A stretch of DNA of 64,000 nt from Streptomyces tsukubensis (GCF_003932715.1 NZ_CP020700.1:6718501-6782500), one strand, 5' to 3'; numbered from the stretch's first letter, positions 17,116 to 27,772 are shown. Notes: a model not told the origin generated them from the sequence alone. Numbers and translations: made by a program.

Positions 17116-18219
17116 ATGACCGACCTCCTCACCCGCCGCGGTGAACCGCCGGCCGCCGCGCCCGGCCCTCGGCGCCGCGGCGACCGGCTGCCGTTCCGGC
17201 TCGCCGCGCCGCCCGTCTCCGGCATCCTGCGGCCCCGGCTCACGGCCGTCTCCGCGGGCCTCGCCGCCGCCGTCTTCGCCGTCTTCTGCTGGGGTATGAC
17301 CGCCGGGGACGTCCCGATCGCCGTTGCCGACGTGGTCCGCGCCCTGTTCGGCCACGGAGAGCCCGGCAACCGGCTCATCGTCATCGAGCTACGGCTCCCC
17401 AGGGCACTGGCCGGGCTCCTCGTCGGCTGCGCCTTCGGCCTGGCCGGGGCCCTCTTCCAGACCCTCACCCGCAATCCGCTCGCCAGCCCCGACATGATCG
17501 GCATCACCCAGGGCGCGGGCACGGCGGTCGTCGCGGGACTCGTCCTCGGCGTCGGAAGCGGCCTCGGCACCCAGCTCCTCGGCCTGCTCGGCGGGCTCGT
17601 CACGGCCGCGCTGGTCTATCTGCTGGCCTGGCGGCGGGGCGCGACCGGCTACCGGATCATCCTCGTCGGCATCGGTATCGCGTGGATCTGCACCAGCATC
17701 ACCGACTTCCTGATGGCCCGCGGCGCACGGCACGAGGCGCAGGCGGCGCTGGGCTGGCTGGTCGGCAACCTCAACGGCCGCGACTGGCCGCAGATCACTC
17801 CGCTGCTGTGGGCGCTGGCCGTGCTGGTGCCCGCGGCCCTGCTGCTCGGCCGTCAGCTGCGGGATCTCCAGCTCGGCGACGACGTGGCGCGCGGTCTCGG
17901 CATCCGGGTCCAGTGGGTCCGGGTCGCCGCGCTGCTCACCGGGGTGGGACTGGCCGCGTTCGGCGCTGCTGCCGCCGGTCCGGTCGCCTTCGTCGCCCTC
18001 GCCGCCCCGCAGATCGCGCAGCGCCTCGCCCGTACGGCCTGGCCGCCGCTGATCGCTTCGGGCCTCGCCGGGGCCCTCATGGTCCTCGTATCCGATCTCG
18101 TCGCCCGCAGGCTGATCGGCGGCACCGAACTTCCCGTGGGTGTCGTCACCGGGGTGCTCGGCGCACCGGTACTGCTGTGGCTGCTCGTCCGCGCCAACCG
18201 CGCGGGTTCAGGAGGCTGA
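17116..18219 (+). CDS. FecCD-family iron-siderophore permease, subunit 2
   Basis: This 367-residue FecCD protein repeats the family motifs [43 protein letters not shown] and [17 protein letters not shown]. The first ~45 residues are charged and Pro/Arg-rich before the first membrane helix. FecCD permeases commonly work as such non-identical pairs (fepD/fepG type). The ATG lies 4 bp after the preceding stop, so the two are translationally linked. Confidence 0.93.
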   Translation: MTDLLTRRGEPPAAAPGPRRRGDRLPFRLAAPPVSGILRPRLTAVSAGLAAAVFAVFCWGMTAGDVPIAVADVVRALFGHGEPGNRLIVIELRLPRALAGLLVGCAFGLAGALFQTLTRNPLASPDMIGITQGAGTAVVAGLVLGVGSGLGTQLLGLLGGLVTAALVYLLAWRRGATGYRIILVGIGIAWICTSITDFLMARGARHEAQAALGWLVGNLNGRDWPQITPLLWALAVLVPAALLLGRQLRDLQLGDDVARGLGIRVQWVRVAALLTGVGLAAFGAAAAGPVAFVALAAPQIAQRLARTAWPPLIASGLAGALMVLVSDLVARRLIGGTELPVGVVTGVLGAPVLLWLLVRANRAGSGG

Positions 18220-18223
18220 ACAC

Positions 18224-19129
18224 ATGTCAGAGAAATCCGCCACCGCACCGGACCGCGCCGCGGCTGCCGCACCTGACCCGGCTGCCGCACCGGTCCCGGA
18301 CTCGGCACCGGCCCCGGCCGGGGGACTCCGCGCCGACGGTCTGCGGCTGGCGTACGACGACCGGGTCGTCGTCGACGGACTCGACGTCTCCTTCCCGGCC
18401 GGCCGGATCACCGCCATCGTCGGGGCCAACGCCTGCGGCAAATCGACCCTGCTGCGGGCGCTCGCCCGGCTGCTGACCCCCCGGACCGGCACGGTCACCC
18501 TCGACGGGCGCTCCGTGCACTCCATCCCCACCCGGGAACTCGCCCGCAGCCTCGGCATCCTCCCGCAGACGCCCGTCGCCCCCGAGGGCCTGACCGTCGT
18601 CGACCTCGTCGGCCGCGGCCGTTCGCCCCACCAGACCTGGTGGCGCCAGTGGTCACCGGCGGACGAACGCGCCGTACGCGATGCCCTGCACGCCACCGGG
18701 ATGACCGAACTGGCCGACCGCCCCGTCGACGAACTCTCCGGCGGTCAGCGGCAGCGCGCGTGGATCGCGATGGCCGTCGCCCAGGAGACCCCGGTGCTGC
18801 TTCTCGACGAGCCGACGACCTATCTCGACCTGGCCCACCAGATCGACGTCCTCGACCTGGTCACCGATCTCAACCGGACCGAGAACCGGACGGTCGTGAT
18901 GGTCCTGCACGACCTCAACCAGGCGTGCCGTTACGCCGACCATGTCGTCGCCCTGAAGTCCGGCCGTCTCGTCGCCGAGGGCCGCCCGGCGGACGTCATC
19001 ACCGAACCGCTGGTGGAGGAAGTCTTCGGCCTGCGGTGCAGGATCGCGGAGGACCCGGTCAGCGGCACCCCGATGGTCGTCCCCCTCAGCCGCCACACCC
19101 CGGTGGCGCGGCCGATGATGCAGGACTGA
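18224..19129 (+). CDS. Fe-siderophore ABC transporter ATP-binding protein
   Basis: This 301-residue FepC-type ATPase powers the FecCD importer. Walker A reads GANACGKST (the usual second Gly is Ala-Cys here), the Q-loop is LGILPQTP, the signature is [16 protein letters not shown], Walker B is [13 protein letters not shown] and the switch region is [15 protein letters not shown]; all are intact. An Ala/Pro-rich leader of about 35 residues precedes the domain. The ATG follows GGAGG by 5 bases, at the end of the second permease. It probably ends the iron-regulated transcript. Confidence 0.93.
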   Translation: MSEKSATAPDRAAAAAPDPAAAPVPDSAPAPAGGLRADGLRLAYDDRVVVDGLDVSFPAGRITAIVGANACGKSTLLRALARLLTPRTGTVTLDGRSVHSIPTRELARSLGILPQTPVAPEGLTVVDLVGRGRSPHQTWWRQWSPADERAVRDALHATGMTELADRPVDELSGGQRQRAWIAMAVAQETPVLLLDEPTTYLDLAHQIDVLDLVTDLNRTENRTVVMVLHDLNQACRYADHVVALKSGRLVAEGRPADVITEPLVEEVFGLRCRIAEDPVSGTPMVVPLSRHTPVARPMMQD

Positions 19130-19155
19130 CCGAACGCCCCCACGAGGGCTCCGGG

Positions 19156-19899
19156 TCAGGCCGGGCCGAGGACGCAGAACTCGTTGCCCTCCGGATCGGC
19201 CAGCACCTGCCACGGAAATTCCTTCGGGCCCGGATCCGGGGCCGTCGCGCCGACGCTCTTCAGCCGCGCCACGCCCGCCGCCTGCCCGGCGGAGTCGAAG
19301 GGGTGGGCCGCGAGGTCGAGATGGAGGCGGTGCCGCGTCTCCCGCAGATGCGGTGTGCGCACGAACTCCAGAAACGGGCCCGCGCCGTGGGCGGAGCGCA
19401 GCAGGGCACGTTCGCCGGTCGCCTCGTGCGCGGTCCAGTCCACCGCTCCGCCCCAGAACCGGGCCATGGCCCGCGGATCCGCGCAGTCGACGACAACCGC
19501 GGCGATCGGCCCGGTGTCCCGGTAGGACTCCCGGGGCTCCGGGACGCAGAACACATTGCCCTCCGGATCGGCCAGGACCGTCCGGGAGGGTTCGCCGGGG
19601 CCCGCGTCGGCGGACGTCGCACCGAGTTCCTTCAGCCGTGCGACCAGCTCCGCGTGCCGGGCGGCGGAGGTCGTGGCGAGTTCGAGGTGTGCGCGGTACT
19701 CCACGACCGCGGGGTCCGGAACGGCGATGAAGTCGATACGGACCGCACCGGGGTCCGGCCAGGCGGGCCCCATCGGCTTGACGGTGGTCGCACCGGGCTC
19801 CGTACCGGAAACGCTCCAGCCGAGCGCTTCCGCCCAGAAGCGGGCCAGCGCCGCGTCGTCCCGGGCCTTGATGTTCATCTGGAAGAGGTGCAGCGCCAT
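19156..19899 (-). CDS. VOC (glyoxalase/bleomycin-resistance fold) two-domain protein
   Basis: This ~247-residue protein contains two tandem VOC modules: LFQMNIKARDDAALARFWAEALGW and VVDCADPRAMARFWGGAVDW each start a module, and each ends in an LADPEGN(V/E)FCV segment typical of the glyoxalase superfamily. Such actinobacterial proteins are usually unassigned; glyoxalase-like, dioxygenase-like or resistance roles all occur. The ATG at 19899 lies just before the first module, with a somewhat distant GGAGG. It converges on the siderophore ATPase gene with only 26 bp between the stops. Confidence 0.8.
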   Translation of the reverse strand: MALHLFQMNIKARDDAALARFWAEALGWSVSGTEPGATTVKPMGPAWPDPGAVRIDFIAVPDPAVVEYRAHLELATTSAARHAELVARLKELGATSADAGPGEPSRTVLADPEGNVFCVPEPRESYRDTGPIAAVVVDCADPRAMARFWGGAVDWTAHEATGERALLRSAHGAGPFLEFVRTPHLRETRHRLHLDLAAHPFDSAGQAAGVARLKSVGATAPDPGPKEFPWQVLADPEGNEFCVLGPA

Positions 19900-20102
19900 G
19901 CCGCCGACCCTACCTCCAGAAGACGAACCCCCGGCCGGAGCGCCCGGATCGGGGACCGCAGCGGGGGCCCGGCCCGGGAGGCCTGCCACCCGGTCAGACC
20001 CGACTCGGGGGCCCGACTCCGCTCCTCCAAGGCCCGGTTGCCCGCATCGCCGGGCAGGGCAAGGGGCTTGCTGTCGCGCCCGGGTGCGGGGATATTGGTC
20101 TG

Positions 20103-20118
20103 GCTGGTCTGGACCAAT
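20103..20118 (+). promoter_or_regulatory. DasR-responsive-like element (dre)
   Basis: GCTGGTCTGGACCAAT matches the DasR site pattern ASTGGTCTAGACCAST at about 13 of 16 positions, including the full TGGTCT and GACCA arms. A further half-site ATTGGTC lies at 20094-20100. It is about 100 bp upstream of the FN3 lipoprotein. DasR represses chitin/N-acetylglucosamine genes in Streptomyces; its control of this lipoprotein is inferred. Confidence 0.6.
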
Positions 20119-20215
20119 AGGGGTCTTCGGGCCCCGTCGTTCCCCCCCCAACCGTCCGTCCCCACCCGGCACCCCCCACCCCCACTTCGACGCTTTCGCC
20201 AGCGGAGGCCCGATC

Positions 20216-21202
20216 GTGCACCGTCCCCCCACTCACGGCATCCCCCGCAACACGACCCGCACCGCGCTGCTCGGCGCGGCCGCCGCCCTGCTCCTCCTCA
20301 CCGGCTGCTCGGACCCCGGCGAGAAGAAGGACACCGAACCCCCCACCACCCCCACCGGTCTCACCGCCCAGGCGGGCAGCGCCACTTCCGTCCATGTCAT
20401 GTGGCAGCCCGCCAAGGACGACAGGGCCGTCAACGGCTACGAGGTCTACGAGAAGGACCGCAAGGTCAAGACCGTGGCGGGCGACCGGACCATGGTCGAC
20501 ATCGACGGACTCAGCCCGTCGACGGCGTACACCTTCAGCGTCCGCGCCCGGGACGCCGCGGGCAATCTGTCGGAGGCCACCGCGGCGGTCCCCGTCACCA
20601 CCCCCGCCCCCACCCCGGACGACAGGAAGGCCCCGACCACCCCCGCCGCGCTGCGCGGCACCGTCGACGGCGGCCGGGCGGTCACCCTCAACTGGCGGGC
20701 CGCCAGCGACAATCTGAAGGTGACGGCGTACGACGTCTACCAGGAGGACACCCGGATCCACAGCGTCTCCGGCACCGAGACCACCGCACGGGTCCCTGGC
20801 CTGCGCCCCGGCACGGTCTACACCTTCACCGTGCGGGCCCGGGACGCCGGGGAGAACTCCTCACCGGACAGCAACGCCGTGGATCTGACGACACCCGCCG
20901 CGGCCGGGAAGGGCCCCGCCACCGCACCCACCGGACTCACCGTCACCGCCCGCAAGGGCAGCGTGGATCTGACCTGGCTGCCCCCGAAGGCCGAAGGCGA
21001 GATTGCGAGCCACGAGCTGTATCTCAACGGCAAGCTGGCCACCACGATCGTCTGGGGCGGCGAGCCGCCCGCCGGAAAGGCGACGTACACCATGACCGTC
21101 ACCGACCCGCCGGGCACCCGCTACAGCGTCAAGCTCCGGGCCAAGCTCCCCGACGGGAAGTGGGGCGACTTCTCCGCCCAGCGGACGGTGGTCATCCAGT
21201 AG
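20216..21202 (+). CDS. Fibronectin type III repeat lipoprotein
   Basis: The ~328-residue protein is exported and probably lipid-anchored: LLLLTGC puts a lipidated Cys at residue 31. Three FN3 modules follow. The first two share PPTTPTGLTAQ / APTTPAALRGT openings and end in STAYTFSVRARDAAGNLSE / GTVYTFTVRARDAGENSS; the third is more divergent (PTGLTVTARKGSVDLTWLPP). FN3 modules of this kind accompany secreted polysaccharide-degrading enzymes in Streptomyces, but no catalytic domain is present. The GTG at 20216 has GGAGG 8 bases before it. The dre-like site upstream hints at chitin-linked control. Confidence 0.85.
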   Translation: MHRPPTHGIPRNTTRTALLGAAAALLLLTGCSDPGEKKDTEPPTTPTGLTAQAGSATSVHVMWQPAKDDRAVNGYEVYEKDRKVKTVAGDRTMVDIDGLSPSTAYTFSVRARDAAGNLSEATAAVPVTTPAPTPDDRKAPTTPAALRGTVDGGRAVTLNWRAASDNLKVTAYDVYQEDTRIHSVSGTETTARVPGLRPGTVYTFTVRARDAGENSSPDSNAVDLTTPAAAGKGPATAPTGLTVTARKGSVDLTWLPPKAEGEIASHELYLNGKLATTIVWGGEPPAGKATYTMTVTDPPGTRYSVKLRAKLPDGKWGDFSAQRTVVIQ

Positions 21203-21215
21203 GCCGGGCGTGCGC

Positions 21216-21251
21216 CCGGTCCCGGCCGGCTCCGCAGCCGACCGGGACCGG
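21216..21251. terminator. Bidirectional terminator hairpin
   Basis: A 16-bp stem (21216-21231 with 21236-21251) with one mismatch and the loop CCGC sits between two convergent genes, 14 bp after one stop and 12 bp before the other. It can serve both strands. Confidence 0.75.
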
Positions 21252-21262
21252 AACCGCCCGCC

Positions 21263-22267
21263 TCAGTCGCCGCGGGCCGCGCTCTGCCGGCGCGCCGTCA
21301 CCAGCAGGGCCGTACCCGCCAGGACTGCCGTGCCCGCAAGACCTCCGACCCCGACCAGCGCCATCGTGCGCGAACCCGTGTCGGCCAGCGCCGCGCTCTT
21401 CGCCGCGCCCGTCGCGGTGCCGCTCGCCGCCTCGCGGATCTGCCGGGTCACCACATCGGGGTGCGACATCATCGACACGTGCGACGAGTCGATCTCGACG
21501 GTCTTCGATCCGGCCCGCTTCGCCTGCCACCGCTCCAGATCGGGTGCGATCGCCTTGTCGTGCTTGGAGACGACGAACCACGAGGGGACCGTCCGCCAGG
21601 CCGCCCCGGGTGCGGCCTCCTCGAAGCAGGCCTGCGCGATCGGCCGCTGTTCGACGGCCATGAGCTTCGTCTGCGATACGGGCAGGTCGGCGGCGAAGAC
21701 GCTGTGGAACTTGTCCGTCTTGATGTACAGATCGGTGCCCTTGCGGACGCCGTCCGAGTACGGGACCGGGTTGAGCGCCGGCTGCAGTTCGCTGCCCTGG
21801 AACTTGGCCGCCAGGGTCCCCAGGTTCTCCCCCTTGTCGGGCATGAACGCCGACACGTACACCAGCGCCCTCACGTTCGGGTTGCCGGCCGCCGCGCTGC
21901 CGATCACCGCACCGCCGTAGGAGTGCCCCGCGAGGACGAGCGGCCCGTCGATGCTCTTCAGCACGCTGGCGATGTACGCGGAGTCGGAGACGAGTCCGCG
22001 CAGCGGGTTGGCCGGTGCCACGACCTTGTACCCGTGGTCCGTCAGCTCCTCGGCGACCGCGTTCCAGCCGGAGGCGTCCGCGAACGCGCCGTGCACCAGC
22101 ACCACCGTCGGCTTGACGCCCTTCGGGTCGGTCTCTTCGGCGGCGGGCAGTGCGGCCGCCGCCGCGGGCGCGGCGGAGAGCGCCGCCGCGGACAGGGCGA
22201 GGGTGAGTGCCAGGGCCCGGGATATCCGGCGGCGGGAGGGGGACGCGGGGGAGGGGGACACAGCCAT
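21263..22267 (-). CDS. Secreted alpha/beta-hydrolase with LADTG cell-wall sorting signal
   Basis: This ~334-residue protein has a Sec signal peptide (SRRRISRALALTLALSAAAL...), an alpha/beta-hydrolase domain, and a surface-anchoring tail. VVLVHGAFADASGWN gives the oxyanion region, AGHSYGGAVI the nucleophile elbow with catalytic Ser, and EIDSSHVSMMSHPD the catalytic His region. The C-terminus has LADTG at about residues 294-298, a hydrophobic helix and a short Arg-rich tail: the LAxTG layout used by class E sortases in Streptomyces. The hydrolase domain closely resembles the cytosolic protein at 27086-27772. The ATG at 22267 was chosen because it starts the signal peptide. Confidence 0.87.
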   Translation of the reverse strand: MAVSPSPASPSRRRISRALALTLALSAAALSAAPAAAAALPAAEETDPKGVKPTVVLVHGAFADASGWNAVAEELTDHGYKVVAPANPLRGLVSDSAYIASVLKSIDGPLVLAGHSYGGAVIGSAAAGNPNVRALVYVSAFMPDKGENLGTLAAKFQGSELQPALNPVPYSDGVRKGTDLYIKTDKFHSVFAADLPVSQTKLMAVEQRPIAQACFEEAAPGAAWRTVPSWFVVSKHDKAIAPDLERWQAKRAGSKTVEIDSSHVSMMSHPDVVTRQIREAASGTATGAAKSAALADTGSRTMALVGVGGLAGTAVLAGTALLVTARRQSAARGD

Positions 22268-22426
22268 GGTCGGTTCTCGATTCGTTCGGAGGGGGGCTGT
22301 CGTCCTCAGCGTTTTCGCCCGCGGGGGCGAGCGCACGCTCCGGCGCGCCGGGAGAGTGACGGCCCCGACCGTCCGGGTGACGGCCCCGCCCGGAATCGTG
22401 TGGCGGTACGCCTCACCCCGGCGGGG

Positions 22427-23701
22427 TCACCGCGCCTCCGGCTCCTCGGGAGTGCGCTGTCCCCCGAAGGCACCCGCCGCGTCCGCGCCGCGCCACCACG
22501 CCGCCAGCGCGGCATCGTCGAGGGTCCGCCAGTCGGGGGCCCCGGTGACCAGGGCGGCGCCCAGGCTGCGCCCCAGGTCGACCATGGTGCGGCCCAGCGA
22601 CTCGCGGGCGGAGTCGTAGGCGCGGAGCGCGTCCGGCAGGGCACCCCCGTCCCGGAGCGCCGACTCCAGCAGGGTCGCGTCCTGGAGCGCCTTCACCGCG
22701 CCCGCCCCGGTGTGCGGGCGGGCCACCGTCGCCGCGTCGCCGATGAGGGCGATCCGGCCCGTGGCGCCGGGCGACGCGATGGCGTCGTACATCGGCTGGA
22801 CGAAGAGTTCACCGGGCTCGGTCAGGTCGATCACCTGCCGCCAGAACGGCGGGAAGTGTTCGGCCGTCAGGGCGGCGAGATGCTCCCGCAGTACGGTGCC
22901 GACCCGGCCCGGCGGCACGCTGCTCGGCGCGGAGCCCGGCAGGTCGAGCCCGGCGAACCCGGCCGCCGGGGCGGAGAACGGCAGATCCGCGTCGGCCGGC
23001 GGGGCGGTGTAGAGCACCCAGTTGACGCGGGGGCCGCCCCGCTCGCCGGGGATCCGGTAGAGCACGACGTGACCGCCCGGGAAGACCACGTACGCGGCCG
23101 CGGCCGGATCCCATCGCGCTGCGTCGGGCAGCCGCTCCTCCGGATAGGCGCCGCGCCAGGCGAGATAGCCCGCGTAGGCGGGGCGCCCGCCGGGGCCGAC
23201 CGCCGCCCGGACCACCGAGCGGTAGCCGTCGGCGCCCACGATCAGGTCGTACGGTTCCACGGCACCACCGGCGGTGGTGAGGAGCGCGGCGTCGGGCGTC
23301 TCGGCGGCGGCGGTGACGGCGCTGCCGGTACGGAAGCGGACGGTGCCGGGCACCCGGGCGCGCAGCCCGCGCCAGAGCGGCCCCCAGTTGTACGTACGGA
23401 AATCGAAGGCTTCGGTACGGATCCGGCGCCCCAGGGGGTCGGCCGGACCGTCGCCGGGAGCGCGTACGTACCAGTGGCGGCCGTGGAGCCTGAGGTGTGC
23501 CATGGCCGGGTCGAGGTACCCGGCCGCCGCCAGCTCCCGGTAGCGGCCCTCGTGGACCGCGACACCGACGCCCCGGGCGGACAGTTCACCCGTGGTGCGT
23601 TCGTGGACGGTGATGTCGTGGTGGCCCGTGCGATGGAGGGCGAGCGCGGCCGCGCAGCCCGCGATGCTGCCGCCGACGACGGCGACGCGTGTTCCCGGCA
23701 T
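22427..23701 (-). CDS. FAD-dependent aromatic-type monooxygenase
   Basis: This 424-residue class A flavoprotein hydroxylase shows VAVVGGSIAGCAAALALHRTG at the N-terminus (FAD ADP-binding loop), VGADGYRSVVR near residue 165 (DG motif) and RIALIGDAATVARPHTGAGAVKAL near 330 (GD motif). These FAD motifs place it with FAD-binding-3 hydroxylases such as 2,6-dihydroxypyridine-type monooxygenases. Its substrate is unknown; no aromatic-degradation partner is adjacent, although a fused PcaL gene lies at 43 kb. It is downstream of aceB on the same strand but separated by a strong hairpin. Confidence 0.87.
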   Translation of the reverse strand: MPGTRVAVVGGSIAGCAAALALHRTGHHDITVHERTTGELSARGVGVAVHEGRYRELAAAGYLDPAMAHLRLHGRHWYVRAPGDGPADPLGRRIRTEAFDFRTYNWGPLWRGLRARVPGTVRFRTGSAVTAAAETPDAALLTTAGGAVEPYDLIVGADGYRSVVRAAVGPGGRPAYAGYLAWRGAYPEERLPDAARWDPAAAAYVVFPGGHVVLYRIPGERGGPRVNWVLYTAPPADADLPFSAPAAGFAGLDLPGSAPSSVPPGRVGTVLREHLAALTAEHFPPFWRQVIDLTEPGELFVQPMYDAIASPGATGRIALIGDAATVARPHTGAGAVKALQDATLLESALRDGGALPDALRAYDSARESLGRTMVDLGRSLGAALVTGAPDWRTLDDAALAAWWRGADAAGAFGGQRTPEEPEAR

Positions 23702-23737
23702 GGGCTCATGATGGCAGCAGGCCGTCCCGGCGCGGAC

Positions 23738-23767
23738 GGTCCCGGCGCGGGCACCCGCGCCGGGACC
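23738..23767 (-). terminator. Perfect hairpin terminator after aceB
   Basis: A perfect 14-bp inverted repeat (23738-23751 with 23754-23767) with only two bases between the arms lies 7 bp past the aceB stop and 37 bp before the flavoprotein start. The stem includes the loop-proximal G-C pairs, so the effective loop is larger. It should end aceB transcription. Confidence 0.75.
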
Positions 23768-23773
23768 GCGGGG

Positions 23774-25399
<1,626 letters not shown>

Positions 25400-25465
25400 G
25401 GTGGTCACTTCCTTCAGCGGGCGGTGCGTGGCAGGAGTCGTCCGGAAGACGAGCAGTGATCAAAA

Positions 25466-25491
25466 TGGATAGTAGTTTCCTCATTGTGGAA
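25466..25491 (+). promoter_or_regulatory. Candidate aceB operator shared with hyi
   Basis: The 26-bp segment reads TGGA-N4-AGTTTC-N7-TGGAA, position for position the same pattern as upstream of hyi at 1018-1043 (16 of 26 bases identical, including all fixed ones). It also contains the imperfect palindrome AGTTTC-N8-GGAACT at 25473-25492. The orientation relative to the gene is the same at both loci. Regulator identity is not shown by sequence. Confidence 0.55.
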
Positions 25492-25577
25492 CTACAAGGT
25501 GTGTTGATATCGAGAAACCCCGGCCCCTGCTGCCACTCCACCCGCGGTCACTGCACTTGGGGTCGCTTTCCTCGCGG

Positions 25578-26228
25578 TCACTCCAGCCGGTCGAGGTCCG
25601 CCACGGTGTCGATGTCGTACGGCTCCGCCACATCACCGCACTCCACCAGCGTCAGCTCCGCCGTATGCGCCCGCAGATACGCCCGCGCGCCCCGGTCCCC
25701 GGCCGCGGTTCTCGCGATCTCCGGCCAGCGGTCCGCCCCGAACAGCACGGGGTGGCCCCGCTCGCCCCCGTACGCCGCCGACACCAGGGCGTCCCGCGCG
25801 CCGGCCCTTGCCGCCACGACCCGGCGGACCGCGGCCGCCCCGATACCCGGCTGGTCCACCAGTACGACCACCACCGCAACGGCCCCGCCCGCCGCGAGGG
25901 AGTCCAGACCGGCCCGCAACGACGACCCCATGCCCCCGGCCCAGTCCGGGTTCTCCACCGGCACACCGTCCGTCAGATCCGCCTCGGCGCGCACCTGTTC
26001 GGCCGCGGCGCCCAGCACCACGTGCACCGGCCCGCAGCCGCCCGAGCGCAGCGCCGACAGCGCGTGCTCCACCAGCGGGCGCCCCCGGTGGTGCAGCAGC
26101 GCCTTCGGCCGGCCGCCCAGCCGCCGTCCCCCGCCCGCCGCCAGCACCAGCCCCGCGACCACGGGCACCCCCGCCGCCCCACCCGCCCCGTCCGGCCTGT
26201 CCGTCCCGTCCGTCCCGTGCACCCGCAT
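25578..26228 (-). CDS. MobA-like NTP transferase (molybdenum cofactor nucleotidyltransferase type)
   Basis: This ~216-residue protein has the MobA/MocA nucleotidyltransferase motif LVLAAGGGRRLGGRPKALL, then VVLGAAAEQVRAEAD, VVLVDQPGIGAAAVRRVV and a C-terminal EPYDIDTVADLDRLE. Family members attach CMP or GMP to molybdopterin, often for xanthine dehydrogenase-type enzymes, which would suit a purine-degradation neighbourhood; no xdh gene is in the window. The ATG at 26228 has only a very close AAAGGGG site, so a GTG about 19 codons later could be the real start. It runs divergently from the gene at 26658. Confidence 0.8.
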   Translation of the reverse strand: MRVHGTDGTDRPDGAGGAAGVPVVAGLVLAAGGGRRLGGRPKALLHHRGRPLVEHALSALRSGGCGPVHVVLGAAAEQVRAEADLTDGVPVENPDWAGGMGSSLRAGLDSLAAGGAVAVVVVLVDQPGIGAAAVRRVVAARAGARDALVSAAYGGERGHPVLFGADRWPEIARTAAGDRGARAYLRAHTAELTLVECGDVAEPYDIDTVADLDRLE

Positions 26229-26657
26229 CCCCTTTACGCTCCGTCCGTCACCTGTGGGCCGAATCGGGCCACCTGGTGGAGTGAACCCCGCTACGTCCGG
26301 AAATCCGGCCCCGGCGTACTCCCCGGGCGCGACTTCCGACTGTCCGCCGGTCAACTCCAGCCATGTCGATGTGGTCACCTACCAGCGGAAATCACCCCAT
26401 TCGGCCCCGGTGGGCCATGGATGATCTCCGTCATCACCTGGATGTACGCGAGGGAGCCCGTCCAGCCCGCATCCTGAAAACGGCCTGAATCATGCCTGCA
26501 TCCGGGCTGATTTCCGTCCGCGGAGTGGCGCACACCACCTCGGATGCCGTTAACTGACCCGCAACTCTGGGTGGTTGAGTGTCGACTGAGAGTCGTCGAT
26601 GCGCCCGGTGGGCGGCGAGGGGGGTGTGGTCTGTTGCGGAGCGTGGGGCAGACGCGT
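26229..26657. other. Intergenic region with small dyad
   Basis: No gene is seen between the divergent nucleotidyltransferase and the small-protein gene. CGACTGAGAGTCG at about 26582-26594 is a perfect palindrome with 5-bp arms around three bases, about 65 bp before the small-protein start, and could be an operator. The rest shows no clear repeat or promoter. Confidence 0.5.
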
Positions 26658-26948
26658 GTGACGGACAGCGGTGAGGACCCGAGGGTGACCGGGCTCCGTG
26701 CCGCGGTCTCCCGGCTCCGCCGGGAACTGGCGGCACACCCCGGCCGGTTCTCCGACCGGGAAGTCGCCGAGGATGAACTGGCCGTACTGGCGGAGATGGC
26801 GGCCCGGGGCGATCCGGACATCGCCCGGATGCGCCGCGCCCTGCTGCTGATCGCCGGGGCCATCGGCTCGGTCAGCGCACTGGCGCCCGGGGTGCTGGCG
26901 GTCCGCAACGCCGTGGACATGTTCGGGGAGGTCCCCCGGCAGCGCTGA
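26658..26948 (+). CDS. Small conserved Streptomyces protein (DUF5955-like)
   Basis: This ~96-residue protein is helical: an Arg/Glu-rich, possibly coiled-coil first half (GLRAAVSRLRRELAAHPGRFSDREVAEDELAVLAEMAA) is followed by a hydrophobic segment LLLIAGAIGSVSALAPGVLAVRNAV that could be a membrane helix. I recall a DUF5955 family of this shape in Streptomyces, but cannot confirm it here. The GTG at 26658 was chosen on length and composition; a GTG at 26643 is an alternative. It precedes a cytosolic hydrolase gene by 137 bp. Confidence 0.65.
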   Translation: MTDSGEDPRVTGLRAAVSRLRRELAAHPGRFSDREVAEDELAVLAEMAARGDPDIARMRRALLLIAGAIGSVSALAPGVLAVRNAVDMFGEVPRQR

Positions 26949-27085
26949 GGCTCCGTTCCCGGCCCCGTTCCTGGTTCCCTGGATGCCGCACCGGCCCGCA
27001 CCCGGCTGCGGTGGCGGGGTGCCCCGCCCGGTCCTAGCGTGGATCGGCAGGGGGTCCCACACACAAGCGATATGAAGGTGCGGAC

Positions 27086-27772
27086 ATGGCCGACAAGCCG
27101 ACGATCGTTCTGGTGCACGGTTTCTGGGGCGGTGCCGCCCACTGGAACAAGGCGATCCTCGAACTCAAGAGCCGGGGCTACGACAAGCTCCATGCGGTGG
27201 AGAACCCGCTGACGTCCCTCGCCGAGGATGCCGAGCGCACCCGCAAGATGGTCAAGCAGGTCGACGGGCCCGTGGTCCTGGTGGGCCACTCGTACGGCGG
27301 CGCGGTCATCACCGAAGCGGGCGATCTGCCCAATGTCACCGGACTGGTCTACATCGCGGCCTTCGCGCCCGACGCGGGCGAGAGCCCCGGCCAGATCAGC
27401 CAGGAGCACCCGCCCGCCGCGTTCGAGAACCTCGTCCCGGACTCCGACGGCTATCTCTGGGTCAAGCAGGACAAGTACCACTGGAGCTTCGGCCAGGACC
27501 TGGCCGAGGACGAGGCGTACACCATGGCCGTCACCCAGAAGGCACCCCTGGCCTCCACCTTCGGCGACAACATCACCGCACCGGCCTGGCGGAACAAGCC
27601 CGTCTGGTACCAGGTGTCCACCGAGGACCGCATGATCGACCCGGACAACGAGCGCCGGATGGCCGCCCGGATGAACCCGCGCAAGGTCATCGAGCTCGAC
27701 GCCAGCCATGCATCGCTGGCCTCGCAGCCGAAGGCGGTCGTGGATCTGATCGACGAGGCCGCGAGCGCCTGA
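27086..27772 (+). CDS. Cytosolic alpha/beta-hydrolase (paralogue of the secreted one)
   Basis: This 228-residue hydrolase lacks a signal peptide. IVLVHGFWGGAAHWN is the oxyanion region, LVGHSYGGAVITEA the Ser nucleophile elbow, and IELDASHASLASQP the His region. It resembles the surface-anchored hydrolase at 21263-22267 along its whole length, with shared features such as ANPL/ENPL after the first strand, VYVSAFMPDKGE/VYIAAFAPDAGE, and WRNKP/WRTVP. Esterase, lactonase or haloperoxidase-like activities are possible; nothing narrows it. A GAAGGTG site precedes the ATG by 7 bases. A strong terminator follows the stop. Confidence 0.85.
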   Translation: MADKPTIVLVHGFWGGAAHWNKAILELKSRGYDKLHAVENPLTSLAEDAERTRKMVKQVDGPVVLVGHSYGGAVITEAGDLPNVTGLVYIAAFAPDAGESPGQISQEHPPAAFENLVPDSDGYLWVKQDKYHWSFGQDLAEDEAYTMAVTQKAPLASTFGDNITAPAWRNKPVWYQVSTEDRMIDPDNERRMAARMNPRKVIELDASHASLASQPKAVVDLIDEAASA

